NCBI RefSeq assembly: GCF_014643535.1
Contig: NZ_BMJQ01000022.1
Coordinates: 1 to 64,000, forward strand
Length of the DNA stretch: 64,000 nucleotides
Direction: 5' to 3'
Source: Aliidongia dinghuensis
GTDB lineage: Bacteria > Pseudomonadota > Alphaproteobacteria > ATCC43930 > CGMCC-115725
The translations under genes were made by a program, and so were the position numbers. The notes below the pieces were generated by a model that saw only the letters and a list, made by a program, of their open reading frames with translations, did not search any database and was not told the origin of the DNA. Shown here one piece after another: positions 39,035 through 47,791 of the stretch (position 1 is its first letter; each line of letters begins with the position of its first letter).

Positions 39035-42034
39035 TTGCCGGCGTCAGAGGCCATCGAACCGCCGTCGAAACGGCTGCAACCCGGATCCCGCACCCGGCAA
39101 TCCCGGATGCTGATCGCCGGCAGCTGTGTCGTGGCCGTCTGCGTCTTGAGCGTTTTCTTCTGGTCACTCTGGGATTCGCGCCGCAGCGCGCTCGATCACG
39201 CCGTGCAGACCGCGCAGAACCTGACCGCGACGCTCGCCCACGATGCGGAACGCAACATCACCAGCTACGATCTCTCGCTGCAGGGCGTCATCGACGGGCT
39301 CAAGTTCGACGAAACGAGGACTCTCAAGCCCGACCTCCAGCGCCAGATCCTGTTCGATCGGGCGGCGACGGCGGCGTTCTTCGGCTCCATCACCGTGATC
39401 GGCGCCGACGGCCGGATGATGATCGACTCCCAGTCGACCGAGCCGCACTCGGGCGACTATGCCGATCGGGATTATTTCAAGGTCCATCGCGACAATACCG
39501 CCGTCGGGCTCTACATCAGCCCGCCGTTCAAGAGCCGCGTGACCGGCGACTGGGAGATCGCGCTCAGCCGCCGGATCAGCAACCCGGACGACAGCTTTGC
39601 CGGAGTCGTCGCCGGCAGCCTGAAGCTCGCGTTCTTCCAGAACCTGTTCGACGGCATCGATCTCGGGCCGAACGGGGCGGCCGCCCTGTTCAACGTCGAC
39701 CGAACCATGATCCTGCGCAAGCCCTACAACCCGTCGGAGTGGGGGCGAAGCCTTCCCCGCTCTCCCCTGTTCCAGAAGCTTGCCCAGAACAGCACCGGCT
39801 GGTTCCAATATCACTCGCTCACCGATGGGGTCGAACGGATCGCCGCCTATCAGCGGATCGGCAAGTTCCCGCTCGTCATCAGCATCGCGACCGCCTGCGA
39901 TACGGTCTTCGCCGAATGGCGCCAGAAGGCGCTGGTCGTGGGGGCCACCATGCTGTTTGCGGCCGGGCTCACGCTGCTGCTCGGCACCTTCGCGCTCAGG
40001 GAGCTCAACCGCCGCAGCCTGGCAGAGCAGGCGGCGCTCGAGAACGAGCGGCTCTACCGCCTGCTCGCCGACAATTCCTCGGACCTGATCGTGCTTGCCG
40101 ACATCGACGGCGTCCGGCGCTTCATTTCGCCCGCGGCGCGCGAACTCTACGGCTACGAGCCCGAAGAGATGATGGGCTCCAACACCTTCGGCGCCGCCCA
40201 CCCCGAGGACCGGCATTTCCTGACCGATGCGTTCGAGCAGCTGACGAACGGCGCGCCCAGCGCGGTCGCCCAGGTTCGCGCCCAGCGCAAAGGCGGCGAC
40301 TATGTCTGGGTCGAGACCCACATGCGCCTGGTTCGCGATCCGCTGACCGACGAGTTGCGCGTCCTGGGCCTGATCCGCGACATCAGCCGCCGCCACGAAA
40401 TCGAGCAGGCGATCCGCGAGAGCGAACTGCAATTCCGCTCGCTCGCCAACAGCGTCAGCGACGTCATCATCCGCAGCGGGCCGGACGGCCGGCTGCGCTA
40501 CGTCTCGCCGTCGTGCCGCACGGTACTGGGCTACGAGCCGGAAGAGCTGGTCGGCACCAAGCGCGGCACGTTCAGCCATCCGGAGGACCGCGCGCACATT
40601 GAGGCACGCATGGCGGCGATCGTGGCGGGCGACGGCGACAATGTCATCGCCTTCCGCGTGATCCGGCGCGACGGCACGACGATCTGGCTGGAAGCGCGCA
40701 TCTCGCTGGTCCGCGCAGCGGAGACGAACGAGCTTGTGGAGATGATCGCCGTCATGCGCGACATCTCGCAACAGAAGGCGATCGAGGAGCGGCTCGAACG
40801 GGCGCGCATCGAGGCGGAGAAAGCGAGCCAGCTCAAGTCCGACTTCCTCGCCAACATGAGCCACGAGATCCGCACGCCGATGAACGGCATCATCGGCATG
40901 ACGGGCCTGCTGCTCGCGACCCGGCTCGACCCCGAGCAGCGGCGCTTCGCCGATGCCGTGCGCATCTCCGCCGACGCGCTGCTGTCGGTCATCAACGACA
41001 TTCTCGACCTGTCCAAGCTCGAGGCGGGCAAGCTCAACCTCGAGACCGTGCCGTTCGATTTCTCGACGATCGTCGAGAACTGCGTCGAGCTCATGACGGC
41101 CAAGGCGCTCGACAAGGGCATCACACTCACCGCCGAAGTGGCTGAGCGGGCCTACCTGCCCCACCTCGGCGATCCGACGCGGCTCCGGCAGATCATCCTC
41201 AATCTCCTGTCGAATGCGGTGAAATTCACCGACCACGGCTTCGTCTCGATCAAGGTCAAGGCGACGGCGCTCGCGACCGGCGCGTCGTTCATCCGGATCC
41301 ATGTCGAGGATTCCGGCATCGGCATGGACGAAACGGTGAGAGCGAAGCTGTTCCGGAAATTCGAGCAGGCCGACACGTCGGTCGCCCGGCGCTTCGGCGG
41401 CACCGGCCTGGGCCTCGCCATCTCCAAGCAGCTGATCGATCGCATGGGCGGCCGCATCGGCGTCTCGAGCACGCCCGGCTACGGCAGCCGCTTCACCGTC
41501 GAGCTCACGCTGCCGGTGACCGACACCGCGCCCGTGGATCTGGTGCCAGAGGACAAGACGGCGCGCGACAAGGCCTCGGGCGGAAGCACCGCGCCAGGCG
41601 CCTCGCCGCTGCCGCCCGTCGCAAGCAAGGCCGGGCGCATCCTGGTCGCCGAAGACAATGCGGTGAACCAGCTGCTGGTCGTGACCCTGTTGACCGATGC
41701 CGGCTATGCGGTCGACGTGGCGGAGGATGGGACCGAGGCGGTCGCCGCGGTCAAGCAGCAGGCCTACGATCTCATCCTGATGGACGCGCAGATGCCGAAC
41801 ATGGACGGGCTGCAGGCGACGCAGGAGATCCGCAAGCTCGCCAACGGCCGGGGCCGCGTGCCGATCATCGCGCTCACCGCCAACGCGATGGCGGGCGACC
41901 GCGAGCATTACATCGCGGCCGGCATGGACGATTACCTGTCGAAGCCGCTCGACGCGGCGACCATGCTGGCGATGGTCTCGAACTGGATCGGCCAGCACCG
42001 CGCCGACGTGGGATGGAAAAAAGAGGCCGGATGA
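39035..42034 (+). CDS. hybrid sensor histidine kinase: dCache, two PAS, HisKA, HATPase, receiver
   Basis: The 999-residue inner-membrane kinase has TM1 at about 25-45, a periplasmic PDC/dCache sensor to about 290, TM2 at about 295-315, two PAS/PAC repeats (about 330-450 and 455-580, each with YEPEE.. and PEDR), HisKA with phosphoacceptor His610 (NMSHEIRTPMNG), a HATPase domain (NLLSNAVKF, DSGIGM, GGTGLGLAIS) and a C-terminal receiver with phosphoacceptor Asp917 (LILMDAQMP). TTG start at 39035 follows GAGGAG by five bases. No separate response regulator adjoins, so the output probably passes through a phosphotransfer protein elsewhere. The 61-residue protein follows. Confidence 0.95.
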   Translation: MPASEAIEPPSKRLQPGSRTRQSRMLIAGSCVVAVCVLSVFFWSLWDSRRSALDHAVQTAQNLTATLAHDAERNITSYDLSLQGVIDGLKFDETRTLKPDLQRQILFDRAATAAFFGSITVIGADGRMMIDSQSTEPHSGDYADRDYFKVHRDNTAVGLYISPPFKSRVTGDWEIALSRRISNPDDSFAGVVAGSLKLAFFQNLFDGIDLGPNGAAALFNVDRTMILRKPYNPSEWGRSLPRSPLFQKLAQNSTGWFQYHSLTDGVERIAAYQRIGKFPLVISIATACDTVFAEWRQKALVVGATMLFAAGLTLLLGTFALRELNRRSLAEQAALENERLYRLLADNSSDLIVLADIDGVRRFISPAARELYGYEPEEMMGSNTFGAAHPEDRHFLTDAFEQLTNGAPSAVAQVRAQRKGGDYVWVETHMRLVRDPLTDELRVLGLIRDISRRHEIEQAIRESELQFRSLANSVSDVIIRSGPDGRLRYVSPSCRTVLGYEPEELVGTKRGTFSHPEDRAHIEARMAAIVAGDGDNVIAFRVIRRDGTTIWLEARISLVRAAETNELVEMIAVMRDISQQKAIEERLERARIEAEKASQLKSDFLANMSHEIRTPMNGIIGMTGLLLATRLDPEQRRFADAVRISADALLSVINDILDLSKLEAGKLNLETVPFDFSTIVENCVELMTAKALDKGITLTAEVAERAYLPHLGDPTRLRQIILNLLSNAVKFTDHGFVSIKVKATALATGASFIRIHVEDSGIGMDETVRAKLFRKFEQADTSVARRFGGTGLGLAISKQLIDRMGGRIGVSSTPGYGSRFTVELTLPVTDTAPVDLVPEDKTARDKASGGSTAPGASPLPPVASKAGRILVAEDNAVNQLLVVTLLTDAGYAVDVAEDGTEAVAAVKQQAYDLILMDAQMPNMDGLQATQEIRKLANGRGRVPIIALTANAMAGDREHYIAAGMDDYLSKPLDAATMLAMVSNWIGQHRADVGWKKEAG

Positions 42035-42078
42035 GGCAAAGCTGCGCGCCAATCCATTCATTCTGGAACAGGTGCGTG

Positions 42079-42264
42079 ATGGCGAAGATGTTGGGCCGGT
42101 TCAAGCATATCAACCGGGGAATCCTGATCGAGAACGGCCGCGAGATCGAATTCTGCATTCAGTTCAAATCCGGCGACGAATGCACGGTGCAGCTGCCGGT
42201 CGACGAGATCCCGCGGGTCGTCCGCTTCCTCGAGGCGCTCGAGATGCAGGCGAAGGAAGAATAG
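42079..42264 (+). CDS. small hypothetical protein (61 aa)
   Basis: The frame starting MAKMLGRFKHINRGIL encodes a compact soluble protein with alternating beta-type segments (REIEFCIQF, ECTVQLPVDEIP) and an acidic helix end (EALEMQAKEE). It lies 44 bp after the hybrid kinase in the same direction and may be co-transcribed. There is no recognisable family. The longer in-frame start at 42013 would overlap the kinase. The stop codon is the first part of a long inverted repeat. Confidence 0.6.
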   Translation: MAKMLGRFKHINRGILIENGREIEFCIQFKSGDECTVQLPVDEIPRVVRFLEALEMQAKEE

Positions 42265-42308
42265 AGCATGGCTGCATTGGCTGGAGCCAGCCAATGCAGC
42301 CATGCTCT
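42263..42308. repeat. 46-bp perfect inverted repeat (22-bp arms)
   Basis: Arms agagcatggctgcattggct.. (42263-42284) and its exact complement (42287-42308) are separated by two bases, AG. The left arm begins inside the stop codon of the 61-residue protein. It has no T-tail, so it is an inefficient classical terminator, but it could be a REP/BIME-like palindrome or block transcription from both directions. Confidence 0.92.
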
Positions 42309-42321
42309 AACTATTTGATTA

Positions 42322-42381
42322 GGGACGGATTCACGAATTGACTGAAATCGCCACGCGATTCCAGTCAATTCGATCCGCCCC
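42322..42381. repeat. imperfect 30/27-nt inverted repeat with 3-nt loop
   Basis: The left arm (42322-42351, gggacggattcacgaattga..) pairs with the right arm (42355-42381) over about 25 positions. There is one 3-base bulge (tca) and two G-T or mismatched pairs, closing on CAC. It ends in the stop codon of the IclR gene. Together with the preceding palindrome it fills the gap between convergent genes. Confidence 0.85.
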
Positions 42382-43181
42382 TAGATCAGCTGCCGGCAGA
42401 TCTCGTCGCTGACGGCGCACAGCCGTTCCAGATGGGCCGCCACCATATCTTCGACGCTGCTCCGCTCGACGCGGGCGCCGATGTTCATGGCGGCGATGAC
42501 CCGGCCGTCGTACCGGCGGATCGGCACCGCCAGCGACCGGAAGCCGCTCTCGGCCTCCTGGTCGACGAGCGCGTAGCCGCGGGTCCGGGTCTCCAGCACC
42601 GCGGCCCTGAGAGCTGCCTTGTCGGTGATCGTCACGGCGGTGACGGCGACCGGCATCAAGACCTCGAAATAGCGATCGAGCGCCAGATCCGGCAATGCGG
42701 CGAGCAAGACCCGCCCGAGTGCCGAGCAATAGGCCGGGACGCGGAAGCCGATTCCGGCGCCAGCTGCCATCAGGCGCTGCGGCGACGCGTGGGCGATCAT
42801 GACGACCTGGTCATCAAGCAGCACAGCCGCCGAGACGGCTTCGCCGAATTCCGCCGACAAGGCGTCGCACGCCGGCTGCAGGATCGTCGAGATCTGGTTC
42901 GACAGCAGATAGCTGCCGGCGAGCGTCAGCACCTTGGGCGTCAGGCGGTAGAGCTTGCCGTCGCTCTCGGCGAAGCCCAGGTGTGTCAGCGTGTAGAGCG
43001 CGCGTCGGGTCGTCGCCCGGGGCAGGTCGACCAGGCGCGCGATGTCGCTCAAGGTCAGCGGACCGCGCTCGGTGCCGAACGCCGTCAGTACGGCGAGCCC
43101 GCGGGCGAGCGCTTCGGAAAAGTCCGGGCCGAGGCCGTTCTCGATCCGAGCGGCCGCATCTTGTGATCGAAGTTTCGCCAT
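42381..43181 (-). CDS. IclR-family regulator, PcaR/PobR-like
   Basis: The 266-residue product has the IclR winged helix at about 25-90 (GPLTLSDIARLVDLPRATTRRALYTL) and the C-terminal GAF-like effector domain (YCSALGRVLLAA, GYALVDQEAESGFRSLAVP). PcaR/PobR-type members control aromatic-acid catabolism. It is the last gene of a leftward set (ferredoxin, reductase, IclR) and faces the Rieske operon. The paired 33-bp operators at 44769-44801 and 44884-44916 are its probable targets. Confidence 0.95.
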   Translation of the reverse strand: MAKLRSQDAAARIENGLGPDFSEALARGLAVLTAFGTERGPLTLSDIARLVDLPRATTRRALYTLTHLGFAESDGKLYRLTPKVLTLAGSYLLSNQISTILQPACDALSAEFGEAVSAAVLLDDQVVMIAHASPQRLMAAGAGIGFRVPAYCSALGRVLLAALPDLALDRYFEVLMPVAVTAVTITDKAALRAAVLETRTRGYALVDQEAESGFRSLAVPIRRYDGRVIAAMNIGARVERSSVEDMVAAHLERLCAVSDEICRQLI

Positions 43182-43193
43182 GGCTGCTGTCTA

Positions 43194-44423
43194 TCAGGTG
43201 GCAGCGGCCTGATCCAGCAGCGCGCGCAGATCGGTGCTCTCGTCCGCCGCCTGCTGCGGCGTGAGCGGCGCACGGCGCGCCAACAGCTTGCGGGCGGTCA
43301 GGTGATCACCGGGCCGGTTCACCGTGTCGACAGCGATCAGCCGCTGGCCGCGGAAATAGAACAGGGCGAAGCGGTCGCTTTCGGCGTTCCCGCGCATCGC
43401 GACCTCGTCATAGCCGGCGGCGAGGCCGGCGGACTGCACCTTGAAGTCATATTGATCCGACCAGAACCACGGAACCGGCCGCGCGGGCGGCGCGTGGCCC
43501 GTCGCGGCCGCGGCGGCGGCCCGGGCCTGGTCGCCGGCGTTCTGCACGGATTCCAGGCGAATGAGACGTCCACCCTGCTCGGCGCAGGCGCAGTCGCCGG
43601 CCGCAAAGACGTCGGGCACGCTTGTTTGCGCCCGGTCATCGACCACAACCACCCCCGAGCAGGTGGCGAGGCCGGCATCGATAGCGAGCTCGCCGTTCGG
43701 CACGGCACCGATGCCGATCACCACCAGATCGGCCGGGATCTGCCGGCCGTCGTCGCATTCGACCGCCTGAACGCGCCCCGCGTCGCCGACAATGGCCTTG
43801 GCCGTCATGCCGAGCCGCAGCGCCACCCCCTTCTCACGATGCTTGCGCGCGAGATACCGGGCGAGCGGCGGCATCGCGACCCGGGCCAGCACCTGGTCCG
43901 CCGCCTCGAGCAGCATCACCGCCAGGCCGGCGGCAATCAGGCTTGAGGCGATTTCCAGGCCGATATACCCCCCGCCGACCACGACCGCGCGCTCGGCCTG
44001 CCGCATCGCCGCGCGCAGGGCGCGGGCATCGTCGAGCGTGCGCAGGACGTGGACGCCGTCGAGGTCCGCCCCCGGAATGGCGAGCCGCCGCGGACGGCTG
44101 CCCGTGGCAAGCATCAGTTTCCTGAAACCATAGACGCCGTCCGCGGTTAGCACCCGTCGGCCAGCGAGATCGAGCGCCGCGACCCGCGTGTTGCAGACCA
44201 GGTCGATGGCATTTTCCGTAAAGAACGCCTCGCCGCGCAGCGGCAGCGCCGCGTCATCGACCTTGCCTGAGAGATAGCCCTTGGAGAGCGGCGGCTTTTG
44301 ATAAGGCGCGTGCGGCTCCTCGCTCAGCAGCAGAATGGGCTCGGCAAAGCCCAGGTCGCGCGCGGTCGCGGCCATCTGCACGCCTGCATAGGACGCCCCG
44401 ACGATGACGAGCCCGGCGGTCAC
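43194..44423 (-). CDS. ferredoxin reductase (putidaredoxin-reductase-like, FAD/NADH)
   Basis: The 409-residue flavoprotein has the FAD Rossmann motif IVGASYAGVQMA at the start, YQKPPLSKGYL, the NADH motif VVVGGGYIGLEIASSL near 145, and the second FAD segment VFAAGDCA, plus the C-terminal reductase domain. It would feed electrons from NADH to the adjacent 2Fe-2S ferredoxin. GTG at 44423 (VTAGLVIVG) lies ten bases after the ferredoxin stop with GAGGT upstream; the longer frame overlapping the ferredoxin gene is rejected. It ends 12 bp before the IclR gene. Confidence 0.94.
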   Translation of the reverse strand: MTAGLVIVGASYAGVQMAATARDLGFAEPILLLSEEPHAPYQKPPLSKGYLSGKVDDAALPLRGEAFFTENAIDLVCNTRVAALDLAGRRVLTADGVYGFRKLMLATGSRPRRLAIPGADLDGVHVLRTLDDARALRAAMRQAERAVVVGGGYIGLEIASSLIAAGLAVMLLEAADQVLARVAMPPLARYLARKHREKGVALRLGMTAKAIVGDAGRVQAVECDDGRQIPADLVVIGIGAVPNGELAIDAGLATCSGVVVVDDRAQTSVPDVFAAGDCACAEQGGRLIRLESVQNAGDQARAAAAAATGHAPPARPVPWFWSDQYDFKVQSAGLAAGYDEVAMRGNAESDRFALFYFRGQRLIAVDTVNRPGDHLTARKLLARRAPLTPQQAADESTDLRALLDQAAAT

Positions 44424-44433
44424 GGGCAGCACC

Positions 44434-44757
44434 TCACGACTGGGTGGCCGGCACATGGACGATGAGCCCGTCCAGCGCCGGTCCGACCGTAAGCTGGCAG
44501 GAGAGCCGGCTCGTCGGCCGACGCTCGGCGGCAACGCCGTCCAGGAGCTCGCTCTCCGCCGCGTCGGGTGCCGGCAGGCGGTCGGCCCAGGCCGTGTCGA
44601 CATAGATGTGGCACGTGGCGCATGAGAGGCAGCCGCCGCATTCGGCATCGATGCCGCGCACATTGTTCTGGATCGCGCCCAGCATGACGCTCTGGCCGCT
44701 CGGCACCTCGACGCGACGCTCGGCCCCATCGACTTGCACATAGACGATCGTCGGCAT
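44434..44757 (-). CDS. [2Fe-2S] ferredoxin, adrenodoxin/putidaredoxin type
   Basis: The 107-residue protein has the cluster ligands C40, C46, C49 and C87 (CGGCLSCATCH ... LSCQL), an arrangement C-x5-C-x2-C-x37-C typical of oxygenase ferredoxins; C43 is extra. It would carry electrons from the reductase to the Rieske oxygenase encoded divergently. Start MPTIVYVQVD follows a GGAGGAGT site. Its promoter region is the shared 188-bp gap with the mirrored operators. Confidence 0.95.
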   Translation of the reverse strand: MPTIVYVQVDGAERRVEVPSGQSVMLGAIQNNVRGIDAECGGCLSCATCHIYVDTAWADRLPAPDAAESELLDGVAAERRPTSRLSCQLTVGPALDGLIVHVPATQS

Positions 44758-44768
44758 CGACTCCTCCC

Positions 44769-44801
44769 ATTTGTCCGATTAACGAACTATTGTTCGATTA
44801 T
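44769..44801 (-). promoter_or_regulatory. 33-bp operator, copy A (ferredoxin-reductase-iclR side)
   Basis: The plus-strand sequence begins atttgtccgattaacgaac and continues N4-gttcgat. The same sequence occurs on the minus strand at 44884-44916, with the first 19 bases identical and the gttcgat half shared. The core has a GAAC-N4-GTTC dyad. It ends 11 bases before the ferredoxin start, so binding would block translation-proximal transcription. The IclR regulator is the likely ligand; inferred. Confidence 0.7.
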
Positions 44802-44883
44802 CGATCAGAGCATCACGGATGGCAAGCGCCCTTTTGGCGACGACCTCGTCGGTTCGTCATTGCGGCGCGTCTCGAATTGGAAT

Positions 44884-44916
44884 AATATCGAACATATGTT
44901 CGTTAATCGGACAAAT
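44884..44916 (+). promoter_or_regulatory. 33-bp operator, copy B (Rieske operon side)
   Basis: This is the mirror-image copy of 44769-44801. On this strand it reads through the perfect palindrome CGAACATATGTTCG (44889-44902) and then gttaatcggacaaat. It lies 29 bases upstream of the Rieske start. Opposite orientation at the two ends of one intergenic region fits coordinate control of both arms by a single dimeric regulator. Confidence 0.7.
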
Positions 44917-44945
44917 CAATCATCTCGTGCGGGAGGAAACCGATC

Positions 44946-46268
44946 ATGATGAGCCGTGAGCAGAACGAACGGATCACGCGCGTCGGCGCGGGAACGCCGG
45001 CCGGCAAGCTGATGCGCCTTTACTGGCAGCCGGCGGCCCTCGCGGACGAACTCATGGGCGAGCGGCCGATCAAGCCGGTACGCCTGCTGGGCCAGGATCT
45101 CGTGCTGTTCCGGGACGAGACGGGCCGGCTGGGGCTGCTCGATCGCGACTGCCCGCATCGCGGCGCCGATCTCGCTTTCGGGCGGCTCGAGGGCGGCGGC
45201 CTGCGCTGCGCGTTCCACGGCTGGCTGTTCGACGCCGCCGGCCGGTGCCTCGACACCCCAGCCGAGCCCGAGGGCAGCACGCTCTGCACGCGGATCCGGC
45301 AGAAGTCCTATCCGGTCATCGAGCGTGGCGGCATCATCTTCGCCTATCTGGGCGAGGGCGAGCCGCCGGCCTTCCCGGCCTTCGACTGCTTCACGGCACC
45401 GGACAGCCACGTTTTCGCCTTCAAGGGCCTCATCGACTGCAACTGGCTGCAGGCGCTCGAGGTTGGCATCGATCCCGCCCACGCGTCCTTCCTGCATCGC
45501 TTCTTCGAGGACGAGGACACGTCGGGCGCCTATGGCAAGCAGTTCCGCGGCGCCTCAGCCGGCTCGGACATGCCGATGACGCAGGTCCTCCGCGAATTCC
45601 CGCGACCGGTGATCGAGGTCGAGCGCGCGGACTATGGCTTGCGGCTGACGGCGCTGCGCCGGATCGACGACGAGCATACCCACGTGCGGGTGACCAACCT
45701 CGCCTTCCCGCACGCCTTCGTCATCCCGATGAGCCCCGAGATGACGATCACCCAGTGGCACGTGCCGGTCGACGACACCTCCTGCTATTGGTACGCGATC
45801 TTCACCAGCTTCACCGGCGCCGTCGACAAGGCGCAGATGCGCGCCCAGCGGCTCGAGCTCTACGAGCTGCCGGACTATCGCCCGCGCCGCAACAAGGCCA
45901 ATGATTACGGTTTCAGCGCCGAGGAGCAGCGCGAGCAGACCTATACGGGCATGGGGAACGACATCAACGTCCACGACCAGTGGGCGGTCGAATCCCAGGG
46001 CCGCATCCAGGACCGCACCCGCGAGCATCTGGGGCAGACCGACAAGGCGATCACGCTCTATCGCCGCCTGTTGCAGGCCGCGATCGACCAGGCCGAGGCA
46101 GGCGAGCGGCCGTTGATGGTGCTGTCGCCGGACGAGGCGGCCGGCCTGACCGGCCCGGCGACCATCGACAGCATCGGGCCGACCGTCGGTTGGGAGGAGC
46201 ATTGGCGCCGGCTCGAGCGCGAGCGCCGGACCGGCGCGCCATGGGGAGCCAAAGACCATGCCGCATGA
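44946..46268 (+). CDS. Rieske non-heme iron oxygenase, phthalate/phenoxybenzoate-dioxygenase-like alpha subunit
   Basis: The 440-residue oxygenase has the Rieske ligands C69, H71, C88, H91 (CPHRGADL ... CAFHGW) and a mononuclear-iron motif D176-x2-H179-x4-H184 (IDPAHASFLH). It is of the single-subunit type with no beta subunit, which normally uses separate reductases; here a ferredoxin and reductase lie divergently. Substrate is unknown. A good GGAGGAA site precedes the ATG-ATG start. Its 3' end overlaps the glutamine-synthetase-like gene by 11 bp. Confidence 0.93.
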   Translation: MMSREQNERITRVGAGTPAGKLMRLYWQPAALADELMGERPIKPVRLLGQDLVLFRDETGRLGLLDRDCPHRGADLAFGRLEGGGLRCAFHGWLFDAAGRCLDTPAEPEGSTLCTRIRQKSYPVIERGGIIFAYLGEGEPPAFPAFDCFTAPDSHVFAFKGLIDCNWLQALEVGIDPAHASFLHRFFEDEDTSGAYGKQFRGASAGSDMPMTQVLREFPRPVIEVERADYGLRLTALRRIDDEHTHVRVTNLAFPHAFVIPMSPEMTITQWHVPVDDTSCYWYAIFTSFTGAVDKAQMRAQRLELYELPDYRPRRNKANDYGFSAEEQREQTYTGMGNDINVHDQWAVESQGRIQDRTREHLGQTDKAITLYRRLLQAAIDQAEAGERPLMVLSPDEAAGLTGPATIDSIGPTVGWEEHWRRLERERRTGAPWGAKDHAA

Positions 46269-47718
46269 CAGCAAGCGCCGGGCGAGCTTCGTCGAGCGCC
46301 ACGGCCTGTGGACCGCCGACCACGCCCGGGCCGCCACCGAAATCCAAGCGCGGATCGAGCGCGACGGCGTCGAGATCGTCCGCCTGTCCTTCGCCGACCA
46401 GCACGGTATCCTGCGCGGCAAGACCATCGTCGCGTCGGAACTTCAGGCAGCACTCAAGAACGGCTGCGGCTGCCCCTCGTCGCTGCTCGCCAAGGACACG
46501 TCGCACCGGACCGTGTTCCCGGTCTTTACCGCCGGCGCCGGCATCGGCGTCAGTGAGATGGCGGGCGCCGGCGACGTGCTGATGCTGCCCGATCCAACCA
46601 CGTTCAACGTCCTGCCCTGGGCGCCGCACACCGGCTGGCTCTTGTGCGACCTGCGCTTCACCAACGGGCACCCGGTACCTTTCTCGACGCGCGATCTCTA
46701 TCGGGCTGCACTCGACCGGCTCGCCGCCAAGGGCTACGGCTTCGTGGCCGGCGCCGAGCTGGAGTTCCACCTGTTCCGCCTGGTCGATCCGCGGCTGGCG
46801 CCGGCGGACGCAGGCCAGCCCGGCTCGCCGCCGGACGTGGCGCTGACCACCCAGGGCTACCAATACCTGACCGAGGCCCGCTACGACGAACTCGACGACA
46901 TCTTCGAGCATCTGCGGCGCGGCCTGCAGGCGCTGGGCCTGCCGCTGCGCTCGCTGGAGGTCGAGTTCGGCCCGAGCCAGTGCGAGATCACGTTCGGCCC
47001 GGGCGCTGGGCTGGCGCCGGCCGACCTGGTCGTGCTGGCGCGCAGCGCCGTGAAGCAGATCGCCCGGCGCCACGGCCATCACGCGACCTTCATGTGCCGG
47101 CCGAAGATCCCAAACGTCGTGTCGAGCGGCTGGCACCTGCACCAGTCGCTGATCGAGGCCGGCACCGGCCGGAACGCGTTCCAGCCCGACGAGGACAGCG
47201 CTGTCCTGTCGCCCGTCGGGCGGGCCTATCTCGGCGGCCTGCTCGCCCACGCCCGGGCGGCGGCGGCGTTCAGCACGCCGACGATCAACGGCTACAAGCG
47301 CTACCGTCCCTACTCGAACGCGCCCGACCGGGCGATCTGGGGCCGCGACAACCGCGGCGTCATGGTCAGGGTCCTGGGCGGCCCCGGCGATCCCGCGACC
47401 CGGCTCGAGAACCGGGTCGGCGAGCCGGCGGCCAATCCGTATCTCTACATGGCGAGCCAGATCCTGACCGGCATCGACGGCATCGAGCGGCAGCTCGATC
47501 CCGGCCCGTCGGCCGACATGCCCTACGAGACCAAGGCCGAGCACCTGCCGGTCCGGCTCGAGGAGGCGCTGAGTGCGCTGGCCCAGGACGAATGCCTCCG
47601 GGCAGGCCTCGGCGCAGCCTTCGTCGACTATTACCTGCACCTGAAGCGCGCCGAACTCGCCCGCTTCGAAGCCGAGGTAACCGAGTGGGAGCACCGGGAA
47701 TATTTCTCGCTGTTCTGA
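46258..47718 (+). CDS. glutamine-synthetase-family ligase (gamma-glutamyl-amine synthase type)
   Basis: The 486-residue enzyme has a GS beta-grasp N-domain (VRLSFADQHGILRGK) and a catalytic domain with GAELEFHLF, LEVEFGPSQCEITFGP, a HHATFMCRP segment and NGYKRYRPYSNAPDRAIWGRDNR. The last motif matches GlnA-like ligases (PuuA, IpuC, TdnQ) rather than housekeeping GlnA, which has a regulatory adenylylation tyrosine loop. Such enzymes attach glutamate to amines; TdnQ does so with aniline. The 11-bp overlap with the Rieske gene shows tight coupling, so the substrate is probably the same amine or a product of the oxygenase. Confidence 0.9.
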   Translation: MPHDSKRRASFVERHGLWTADHARAATEIQARIERDGVEIVRLSFADQHGILRGKTIVASELQAALKNGCGCPSSLLAKDTSHRTVFPVFTAGAGIGVSEMAGAGDVLMLPDPTTFNVLPWAPHTGWLLCDLRFTNGHPVPFSTRDLYRAALDRLAAKGYGFVAGAELEFHLFRLVDPRLAPADAGQPGSPPDVALTTQGYQYLTEARYDELDDIFEHLRRGLQALGLPLRSLEVEFGPSQCEITFGPGAGLAPADLVVLARSAVKQIARRHGHHATFMCRPKIPNVVSSGWHLHQSLIEAGTGRNAFQPDEDSAVLSPVGRAYLGGLLAHARAAAAFSTPTINGYKRYRPYSNAPDRAIWGRDNRGVMVRVLGGPGDPATRLENRVGEPAANPYLYMASQILTGIDGIERQLDPGPSADMPYETKAEHLPVRLEEALSALAQDECLRAGLGAAFVDYYLHLKRAELARFEAEVTEWEHREYFSLF

Positions 47719-47791
47719 CGCCGCCAAAGCCAGGGGCCGCCGACACACGCCCGCACCAACCAAAGCAGAAGCAATCCAGCAGGGGGACAGC

